From the NCBI GenBank assembly GCA_024704765.1, contig JAKMXF010000188.1:553015-617014 (forward strand): a stretch of DNA of 64,000 nucleotides, read 5' to 3'. Positions within the stretch are counted from its first letter, which is position 1. Every line of letters begins with the position of its first letter. Shown here piece after piece: positions 39,601 to 51,600 of this stretch. Both the position numbers and the translations under genes were made by a program. The DNA comes from Oopsacas minuta (taxonomy: Eukaryota; Porifera; Hexactinellida; Lyssacinosida; Leucopsacidae). The notes below the pieces were generated by a model. It was not told where the DNA came from and made no database searches. It was given only the letters and a program-made list of their open reading frames with translations.

Positions 39601-42600
39601 CATCCATCATCTCCGCGCACTTTCCGTGGGAAATTTCGATGAAATTTCGGCCCAAAAATCCGTTCAATTAGATCTCTAGCCTTCTCATATGCATCTCTCA
39701 GTGTCTCGTAAGCACTTATTGTAGTCTTGATTAAATTAACGGTAGTTGCATAGGCTCTAACAAAAGGTTCTATAATAGTTAGAAGAGGAGTGAGTGGTTG
39801 TATGAATTCATCAAGGGCGACCCTCAGATCTTCATAGGCTTTCATTCGTAAAATTGTTAGATTGAGTCCTGTGGCTTGTTCAAAGGTCGATGCATTTGTA
39901 ATCTCAGAAAATAATTTTGCTTGCATTACAATTAGCTCTTTAGCCTCAATTGTTGAATTATATATTTCATCCAAGCGGTTCACTAACTCCATCCAACCTC
40001 GTATGTGAGCTCCCTCAAATTTAGCCGATTTTATTAAAACATCTTTACAGTCAATAACAGCATCAATTGCAGTTCTTAACTGAAATACAGATACAATCAC
40101 ATCACGTATTGCAGTGAGTGGATTTCTAAAGAACTCTTTTATCGATTTGCCAATAGTTTCGATCGATTTTTTTACTGTTTCCCCGACCCAAGGCAATGTA
40201 ACCGTTACACAATCAGAAATCTCTTGGTAAAACATCAAAACATCGCTCCTTACATCCTCATACAATGAGTTGACATCATCTATTAATATGAGACCTTTCT
40301 GGATAAACGGTAGTTGTTGTAACTGCTGGAGGATTCTACGTAATGTTGGAGAAACCACGAGATTATCAATGATAAATGGTAATTCAGAAACAGCATCCAC
40401 AAGTGTATCAAATATGTAACTTATATCTACGCCGCCATAAGCGCCTCGAAAACTTTCCACTGCTTGTTTAATTTGTGTTACCACAGCGCCTATTGTTCTA
40501 TCGTAGATGTTCGCTAGATCATTAAATGAGTTAATGCCCAATTCTTGCAGAATATTAAGATTATATGCGATGTACCCCTTAAAGCAAACCCTGGCACGAA
40601 AGATGTCCACTTTAAATCCGATATAGTTAATATTTCCAATGAAGTAAGCTTCATCATGAATATCAACCTCAAATCTTCCAGACAATGGCTTGATATCAAG
40701 CTCCATTACATTACGTATAATGAGTCCCATTGAAACCCCAAAGTCACTACTCCCTAGTTGTTTCCTCCAATTAAAACTTGGAGATTGTAGACGGAACGAT
40801 AGAGCATCGAATATGTTAAACCTTCTGATTCTACGATTTGTTGCTCCGGCTGGAGAATGCTGGACCTTTGTGTAGTTATAATAGTCAGATAGGATATCTG
40901 ACATTTCATCGGCTTTGGGATGTCTAATGTATTGCAATGTTGCCTCATAGCGAACTATCTCTTCTCTGTCTATCAGTGCAGAGGATAATATGACATCTGC
41001 TGCCTGTAGAATTAAGCAAGAAATACCTTTTAAAACATCATACTATAAGTATATTTGGTGTAAGCCAATTTTCCTGTATTTTACACATTCTACATGGTGG
41101 AAATAAAATTATAATCATACAGTAGAACTCGGATTTAACGTACTTAATTTTCAGAACTAAAATTTTCAGATTACATAGGATTCTATGTAAATACAACTCG
41201 GTTATAATGTACCCTTTATATCCGAGTTCTACTGTAATTCAAATTTATGAAAATTCAATATTAAAAGGTAAATGAATGAGTCAAAAATGTAAAATTCACG
41301 GCTATCAGTGGCGGCCATAGGACATTGGGGCCCTTGTGCAATATTCCTCATGAGGGTTCTTCCTAAATAATGGAAGATTAGTGCAACTTTATATACACAC
41401 CATAACAAGGGCGGCGGATGTGCTAAATAGCGGACAGGCCATAGCCTGACTGACCTGACCGTTTGCGCCGCCCTTGTAGTATATGTTTTGCCTGCATTAG
41501 ATAGCTGCTTTTGGTGATAACTTTTATATAAAGTATTGGATAATTGCATATCAAAAGAAGTGTACATGTATTATAAAGATCCGAGATATAATGGAGTTCG
41601 CTCATTTGCAACTCGGTTTTCTAAAACGTTAGCTAATAACATAATTGAGTCTGATTCCATTTCTTGAAATTTAGACTTGTCAAGGCATTTGCTGTTAAAT
41701 TTTAGGAACAAGTATTTTGGATAACTCACACCTGCTGAATCCAAAATCACTGTTCCCTAGCTGAGATATTACTTTAAAATAGCGGCTGTCGGCGAATTCG
41801 CAATAGATGCTCTAGGCGATAAGCTTTTAAAATCTCATCAAATCACTAGAATTGTACTCAGCATCAAATTACCAGCAATTTAATGGGTCAATTTACCATA
41901 TTGCGACCTCTTTTGAGAATGGAATGTAGCACATTCCTGCGTTGTCAAGGAAAACATATTTCTCCAAACATGGCGACCTCTATAATGATATAAACAATTT
42001 CCTTGACAATGTAGGAATGTGCTACATTCTATTCTCAAAAGTGACCGGAGTATGGTCACGTGACCCATCAAATTACTGGAAATTTAATGCTGAGTACGAG
42101 TCTAGTGGTTAAAAGTTGATTTAGAAGTTGAACTTTTACAAGGAAGGTAAACATTATCATGTAAATTAACCAGCATCTTGATTATGTTCCGTCCATTTAA
42201 TGCTTTAGCAATCCACCCTGTCCCAATTAACCAGGACTTGAGACTGAGGTCTATAACGATTTTCGGCGAGAAATTGTAGCTTTAAGAGATGTATATACAT
42301 CTGAAATCGGGTTATTTTGTCTTATCGGATTTTTGTCTATCTGAGGATGTAAACAATTGAAAATCTGTTCGACTTATTTTGTCCTATAGTATATTTCTAG
42401 TGATTTTCAAAATACTCGATTAGTATATGCTCTAATTACTAGTAAAATATTTGCAGCTTTCGTGTTTATTATCAATTGGTGTATATTAGCTATCAAAAAT
42501 CGTCTTGTATATCAATATAATTATTTAGCAATATGGGTTATTTTGTCGTTTTAGCAGTGCAATCAAATGGACAAAATAACCTGAGTTCAATTGTCTCAAT

Positions 42601-45600
42601 TTAAGAGTTGCATGGTGGTCGAGATATAAAATTAGAACAGACTAGGTAATAAAGAAGTCCATGCATACTTGTTGATTATATCATAACACTGTTACACACT
42701 ACATGTACTTATATTTGATACCGACCTCATCAGTGTCGTATTGCCTCATTGAGTGAATAGCAGATCTCCGGAGAAGAGATGGAGCATGTTCTGACTCTAT
42801 ATAACTCTTCAGCAAGTTGAAACTCTTTTCATTAGCTGCGTTACCCAATGAGTCTATCAAGCTTGATTGTCTACTAAGACCAATACTCGCATTCGAAAGC
42901 TTGATTGCAGAGTCGACAGAATTCTCTCTTCTGTACCTGGAATACAATTGACACATGTAAGGATTCTGTTAGCAGGGCAATCAAGAGCCTTATGGGGCTC
43001 CTTGTCAATTTTTTAATACGGTCCCTTGATATAAATTGCAAAAATTAAGTCATGACAAGTGGATAAAGTTACCAAAGTTAAAAGGAACTAATGTGAGGCT
43101 TTCGTCGAGGATTCCGATCTGATCTTTGGTTATGTTTTGACGGTCATTTAATAATTATATTCCATGGCCGGCGGACCCGGGCCTGTATTTGAGTGTACTT
43201 TAATGAAGTTATTCTAAGGCTGATACCTATCTATGTATACTTGTATGCAGTAGTATTCTTATTACCTGTTGATTGTAATTATGATAATGTGATATAACTT
43301 ACTAGTTACTACATCATGTAGATGACTTTTTTGTCCATTAATTAATACACATGTAAAACTGCAATCAAATGTCTTTTGGGTAATTTGATAATACTAAGGA
43401 ACTGTCTCCGAGAAGCGGACATTTCTCAAATACGACAAAAGCCATGTCCCCAATGTGCCAGTTATTCGGAGACTCTACTGTATTGACACCGACCTGTGCT
43501 AGATTTCTCGCATTTGTGACAAGCACGTAGGGAGGTGTTGTCCACAGTCTGTGCTACCCCTAGATTATGGAATTGGGTATTTTGAAACGAGCTACATTTG
43601 TTACTCATTGCCACCCGGCTGGTGTCAATATACAATATGTGGCTCTTAATACCATCAACCAGTCGCTGCCAATAGCCTCACCCAGAGATGGAACCGGTTA
43701 GCTTTTTCATGACCCGACCCGACCGGACCGGCCGGTCGACCGGTCGACTGGTAACTTTGACTATATACTGCCTGGCCGAAAGTATTGGAACACCCTGCCA
43801 CTTGTGACACAAGTGGCACACGGCGAGAATATGTTCAATATTCTGTGGATATAGCAGAAAGTAGAAAATCTCTCAAGGTTGATGAATTAATATTTATTCA
43901 AAAATGTATGAAATAATTTTCAGTTATGGTCTAGTTTAATCGAACTGCTAAGTTGAAGTTCTTGGTCAATAAGATTACAGTATCAAATTCAGATTTACCG
44001 TATTCAGAAATTCTGACCGGCCAGTCGAAATCTTCGACCGGTACCCGACCCGACCGGTTCCATCTCTGGCCTCACCCATATTTAATGTATTAACTACTTA
44101 TCTAGTAGGGACGGAATTGGGCCAAATCTAGGTTTTGTATGCAAATCTTGTTACAAGTATGGCTAGTGATTTTTGATAATATGGCTCTTATTGACGTATT
44201 AACGAAATTTAATCATTAGCCATTCATTAATGTACACAAATAGAAATAGTAACCTCTAACCTGTCATGGTCATGTGGTAGTGTCATTCTGTGTAACTTAT
44301 TTATTATCTTATTAGAGAGCAGAGGATCAGATTCTTTCAGAGTAGCACTCATTGAGCCTAGAGCTAGAACAGCCATGTTAGAGAGTGTGTGGTTATGTAG
44401 TTGTATTGGAAAATGGGTGGGATGGAATGCTAACTGGTCCAGAATATCAATAGCAAATAGAGATGGTAATTTAAAAGTAGCGAGGTGTGGTAGTATACTG
44501 ATTGCCATTTCTCTCTCGATACAGCTGGTATTAAGGAATGTAACAAGCGCGACATGACAGGAGGCCCTGCTACACATACCGAATGCATCAATTATAGCAA
44601 ACACATACTCCAGTCTGCTCGTTAGAGGACAAGACAGAAACCTAGTTGCTAACTGCTCAATATCTTCATCTCTCATCAACTCTATTATGTTAACAATCTC
44701 TCTAATTGTCTTAACACAATCTGTATCTTTGATATTAGGGTAGCAGTTCTCTGTCAGAGAGAGCTTTGAATAAACCTGAATGAAAATAGAAATATGTCAA
44801 ATTTGTTGATATTTTAACAAACATTGACGAATTTGTTGGTTTCGAATAATGATGTGCAAATGTGTACTGTGCGTTTCATAGCAAATTGTGTTGTGGTGAA
44901 TTAGGAACTCTTAGTATGGCACTTGGAGAGTAAATTTGTTTATAACATAGACGATAATATACTACATCATTGTATTAAGTCATACCTTTGAACTAGCTTT
45001 GCTGTAAGATAAAGGATCCTTGATCACTCTCTGAGCTATGATACTGTCTAGAATTAGACCAGATGGCTCAGTGATAGAAGCAGGGTCGAAGCTAGTTTTA
45101 GTTATCAGATTAATGTGTGCGATTCCAGAAGCTTTTATAGGAGGAGGATCTTCTTTAGAGCGATATTTCTGAGTTGAACTCGTTATATCAGCGCTATCCA
45201 ACACTTTAATTGAATTGATGTGACCTGGTGCAAAGACCCAATATAATATATTATTGTTATGATGGAAAATACAGTCCTGCTATCGAACATAACATGACAT
45301 AGGAATATAGGATACTTTCCATAGGCCTAGGTAGCAGGGGCGTCGATTCCAAATATTTATTAGTGGAGGACAAGTTATTTTTATGTCCACTTTTCTGAAA
45401 TGCTGGTAGAAGTAAAGATTTCGCCTCCTCCCCTAATAATCTAAATTTGGGGGCGAGTCGAATATTTTCTCCGTAATTTTAGTCATTGAAATCAAATTCA
45501 AGCCCCCATTGACGTAGCACCTCGTCCGTCTGTTCCTGGCTTCCTGATATAACAGGATCATTCTATAGATGCTGTAACATATACCCTATGGGAGACCTCA

Positions 45601-48600
45601 CTTTTGGCCGACCACATTTTCATCCGTGCAATGTCACAGAATCAAGGGTGGATCCAGGGGTCCTAAATGAGGCTTAGTCCACCAAATTAAGCAATTTACC
45701 CCCGAATTAGTGTAAATTATTAGTGAAATTCAAAATCACGGAAATAAGTATCAGTTTCTATAGACGATTACCGTACTCTACCTTCAGTACTACAATATAC
45801 AGTTTGGTCCGATGCGACCAATTTTAATTGTTCATAACCATAAATGTAAAATCTGTGTTTTGAAAACTAGTTCAGCCTCTACCGCCCTAAAACATTTAGT
45901 TAATTTTCATATTCTTACACGAAGAATATATGGACAGGGTGGTTGACCCTTAATCAACTATTACAAAAATATTATTTCATTGTGACTTGATTTCTAACTG
46001 TAGGAAATTAACATAGAATTCTGAGGCTGTAGGTAAATCGAAGCGATGAACCTAGTGAAAAAAATTTCCTTAGCAGGGCTACTCGGGGCTAGACAAAATA
46101 TTGGGGGGGGGCGCGCGAAATGATACTCTCGCCCCCTTGCCCCCTCAGGATCGACGCCCTTATCTGGTAAGCCATAGCCTATTAAAGATACAGCTTGATT
46201 GGCTAATGAGAAAATTGTAGGGAGGCTCGGAGGTGTATCCTCATTTTGGAAGAACTAATCATTTTATGGTTTCCAGATATGAAGAATCAATTGTAAGGTT
46301 TCCCGGACATATTTTACAATCCCTGACTAGCAAAAAGGTGGTATAATGTGTGTAGTTATTCGAACATACTGTACTGATTAAATAATAAGAAACTTGTCGT
46401 GAATCAAAATTGTATAATATCACATATAAAACAAGTTTGAAACTGAATAGTTCGATATTAGAGTGTCAATCGATAGGATGAATTTTCAAAAACTGTGAAC
46501 AATACCGGCGTTCCGCTGGTATTTTTCCCAGTTTTGACATTAGAATACTGTCTGTATTTAATTTGAATTTCATTCATCAAATCTTGACACCTAACTAGGA
46601 TATTTACTTCAAAATAAAAATTGCTATGAATTTTGTTTCTAAATTGCAAAATGTGTGATATTTAAAACCTTGCTAGTGAGCCAAAAGGCGTCAAAACATG
46701 ATTACTTTCATATGAGTAATCATGCATTGACGCCTTTTGGCTTTATCTCAAAATAAATAAAGCCAAAAGGCATCAAAACATCCAATCATATCTATATAAC
46801 TATAAATGAATATAGTTTGATAGATATGATTGGAGGAGACCCCTAAAATTGGAGGGACCTCCCCAAATGCAGATTCAAAAATATAAATGGGGGTCTCCCC
46901 CAAATGAAACCCTACATGTAATATACAACTTTCGAAAAAGCACTGTCAGATCCTATAGTATTGTTTCAATGCACCCAAACAAAATTAACAAATCATTTTA
47001 CAATTGGAACAGTGTTGTTTGGGTAAGCTAGGATGTACTGTATGTATTTGTTCATGTTTATGTGTGTGTATAATAAACACATTTCTAAATAGTCAATCCG
47101 GACAGCTGATTACGAAAAAACCTAAAAACGCTAAGTGTTCACCCAGCTGCGGCGCGCCGCGCGATCAAACTAAGCGCGTTAATGAACTATAAAACGTTTA
47201 CTTTTGTTTCATGTAATAATCAATTGTGACTTATAATTATTTACCTGTTTCTTTAATAATATGTATGTCCTTTTTGCGAGTGTGATCGTTCTCAAAATCG
47301 TTATGTATCTTGCTGTAGGTAACTGTATTGCTGTCTTCTTTAACCGAATATCTAATGTGGAAAAGAACATTCTATAAATTTACTCGAATTAGTACATTTT
47401 TCTGTTGAGTAACCTTTATTGGCAAAACAATTATGATTTTACAGTAGAGCTCCTGAGAACAGTCTGCCGACTGTTGCAGGAATGTGACAAACAGTTTGTC
47501 AGAGCAATCAGGATATCATATAGTAATTCAGTATAGCAATTCATAAGCGCTCATACTAAAAAACTGGCTAAATAAAATCATATACTATAAGTACTTGTAG
47601 TTTAATTGTAACACTACTTCAATACATACAGTAGAACCTCGTTAGTACAACAAGGTTACGAATTTCCGGATAATACAAACAAATATTTAAACAAAATTAG
47701 GACAGCCTCATTCTGTCTTTAATATATGGATAGAACATTTGTCACCTTTTCTAAGAGTTATGTCAATATTTCTCTTCTCTGATATTTGAACTTTATCAAA
47801 GTTCAACCACTTAAAGCAGGCATAACAAATTTCCGTTTATATCTTCCTGGGCAAACAAAATAAAATAATTGAATATAAATATACTACGAGCCTTGGGCTC
47901 GTCACTTCGCGATGACCTCAGCGCATTGCGCCTCGAGGTATTCAAAGGACAAACAAACAGACAAAACAATTGAAGTTTAATAATATTGATGTTGTTTACA
48001 ATATTCAGACTCAGCATACTCGATTACCTCAGTATTGTCGTTGAAAGTATGATTCTACCTCATTTTTGAAATTTGTTTACTTTATATTCATGAAAACAAC
48101 AATAAATTTACATATGATTAATCCAAAAGTGTGAAATTCGGATTCAGCATGTTCGATATATTTAGTGCAGTTTATTGAATTCTATTTACTTCCTTGATAA
48201 ACACGATAAATACATAGTTTGTGACAATTTCAAAATTTCATACCGTAAATCCTTTCCTTGACAACGGACAAACAACAAACAAGCAAACAGACAACAATTG
48301 TGATTTAATAATATAGATTTAGAATTTTGAAATTTACGAATTTATATTCATCACAGATTACAGAAATCGGCGATGATTATAAATTTGTTTACATTATATT
48401 TTTCAAACCATTAGAACCTCGTTGATACGTACACGAGGGTGCTTTCAAAATTTGTACTTATCTGGAATACGTATTGACCGGAGCAATATTAATTGAAAAC
48501 CAGTGTAGAGTGCGGTTGGTCAGGTTTCATCCGAACCAACTCTAAATTGGCTCGGTTCAAACCTGACCAACTCTAGGTTAGAGCAGTGAGTATAGAATTA

Positions 48601-51600
48601 CAGAATAAACTTTAGCTTTTGCACTGACAGCTGATATTGTATTGGCGTAATTGAATGTAGATCATGGTGAAAGAGGATGAACTTGTAAATTGCATAAAAA
48701 TGTTGAAATGTGAAAATTTATAAATTTATAACCGAAATCGTGAATCACCTCACAGATAAGGTGACGAAGTATTCTACTAAGTGCAAATTAATGGTATACA
48801 GTACAGTGGAAGCCGCTTAATCGGGATAGCCGCTTAAACGGGATAATGGTTTGGGAACAGATTTTTTACATAGAAAAATCGTCGGATAATTGGGACATCG
48901 AATCGGTTAATCGGGATTTTTTATCCCGATTACCCGAATATTTGTAAGTTCATAATCGGTTATTCGAGATTTCTTATCCCGATTAACCGGATATTAATTG
49001 TATTCGCTTAATTGGGATTTCTATCCCAATTTAATGATTGTATATTTATTCAGAATCATTGTAAAATGGTTTGTTGTAAAACTAGGAATTTTGAATATTC
49101 TCTACAACTATAACAATATAACACCGATGCGATTACCATTTACTATACTAAGATTGTAAACATTGCTCACTCGCCTCAGGTTCCATTGGCTATTCCACCG
49201 TGTATAATTCCCTCAATAATGACCACACTGTTGGATATCCAAACGTTTTGCTTGGGTTGCGGTAATACGTACATGCACAATTATTTAAACTATATTTTCT
49301 TACTTTTTAAGTATATATCGTAAAGCATTCTATGACCTCTTGAAGCGGGACTATACCCATACTACAACCAAATGTCTACTAGACCTAGATAAATCAGGAT
49401 TAGTAGTATAGAAATAAGATATATCTGGTCATGTGACAATGAAAAACTAGTTTTGAATACCTAAATAATCATAATCAGTTAATCGGGACAAAACATTGAC
49501 TCCCGAGCTGTCCCGATTAAGCGGCTTCCACTGTACTACAAGAGTAAATTCAAAATTCAAAATTGGTAAGAGAACGAAATGTAAATTTGGTTGGGTGTAT
49601 ATATAAGAGTAGACCGAAAACAGCTTTGGAGAACAGGAAATATTTCGCCAGCCAGGTAGTGTTTGTAATAAATAGGATTCATCTAACACTGAATTTCGCA
49701 TTACAAATACAGTCAAACCTGCTTGCCGCCACCTGGGAACAATCCCTCCTATTTCCCATTATTAATTTATAATGACCTCTGTATAGCGGCTACCTGATCA
49801 ATGCGGACAGCGACCACCATTTTTGGCCCCTTATGGTGCTAAACCTGTCTATAACGACCACCATCTCTATATAACGGACACTTCCTTTATCTAACGGCCA
49901 CATTATATTCTAGGTCAACTCCCATAAAGTCCACCTATGACAATTTTCTTGGGTAGCCATCGTTAATCGTGTTCGGGTAACGTAGAATAACTAACCTGGC
50001 AGAGTGAGTCCCTGAGTGATCCAAGTCAGGTACACGGTATGCCCATCCTCCATATTTGTCAGTTCCCTTTTTCCTAACATATTCATGCAATCTGAGAGAG
50101 AAAGAGCTTGTCACTGCTTTCTTAAGCTGCAATACTGCTCTCTCTTCTTCTTCTGGATAGCGTACCTTGCTATAGAAACTCAATTTAGAACTAACTATTC
50201 TAATTTATGTAATTATAATGTCAGTTAATATTACAAACCTGATAAGTCCATCTTGTCTCTGATAAAAAGAAAACCATTGAGTTAAGTTCATTTGATGTTC
50301 AATTATATCATGACCATGTTGTTTAGCCTCTACACTAACTAATTTAGCATCAGTTAGTATAACTTGTACAGCTGTGCAGTTAAGAACTCCAAATAGATCT
50401 ACTCTCATCAGAACTCCTTCTGTCTCTTCACACTGACTCATTCCATATGCGAAGAGGAAAGCTTTTGCATTGAAGTTGAATTTATCCACTTGATTCAACG
50501 TTATCTGTGAATTATCGTCATTCAATTACAGTAGAACCCGTTAATACGTACACCAAGGAACCGTCGAGATTTGTACTCCTTATTCGGAGTACGTATTAAC
50601 CGGAGTAAAACCAATTGCATATTCATTGACAGACTAAAATTGTGGTCTTTAATCAGCAACCTAGTGTACTAGTACCGCCTATATGAACAAACTACCTAAG
50701 CAACCAGGGTTCGTGAACAATTTGAGTTGTTGTTAAGCGTCGTTTTGAAATGTATATTATTAAATCTCAATTGTTGTTTGTCTGTTTGTTTGTTTGTTGT
50801 CAAGGAAAGGAATTATGATATGCAATTTTGAAATTGTCGCATAACTATGTATTTATCGTGTTTATCAATGGAGTAAATAAAATTTAATAAAATTTCACAC
50901 AATATATCGAACATGCTGAATCTGAATTTCCCACTTTTGGATTAATCATATGTAAATTTATTGTTGTTTTTATGAATATAAAGTAAACAAATTTTCTAAA
51001 TCTCAAAATTTACGTAGATACTTGCTCTCAACAGCTACAAAGGGGGTTGATCTTACAAAATAATTCAATAATATATATGCCCATATACTTATGTTTGTGA
51101 ATTGTTCTAAATATATCTATATTATAATACTCTAAATGTATTATAACCAAATGATCGCAAAATAGGGTTGGAATCATCAATGAGATTTAATTTCAACAAA
51201 ATACCTATAAATTTTCTCATTCAAATTGTGATTCAAGTTAGAACATAATTTGGGTTAAATTCAACCAATTTGGGGCCTGAATTGAGGACTAAAGCCCCAA
51301 AAGCCCCCCTTGGCCACGCCCCTGGTCGATGGTCCACCATAAATCATTGACGGTTAAACTTCGTTTATGTGAACACCAAGTTACCCCTGTGTAGTTATTT
51401 AGAGCAAGTCTGTATGTATATTTGCTAAATTCGAATCTAAATAGTACACCATAAATCCTTTCTTTGACAACGGACAAACAGACAGACAGCCAATCAGAAA
51501 ACAACAGTTTAGATCTGATAATAATAGATTCTATAGTCTGTTTATGCTTACCTCAGAAGAATATGAGTATTCATACTGCGAACCTGCACAGAATGGAGTA

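Noticed and set aside
46083-46160. GC-rich stretch as a possible CpG island or promoter
   Set aside because: Short, inside a probable mobile-element remnant, with no gene start nearby.
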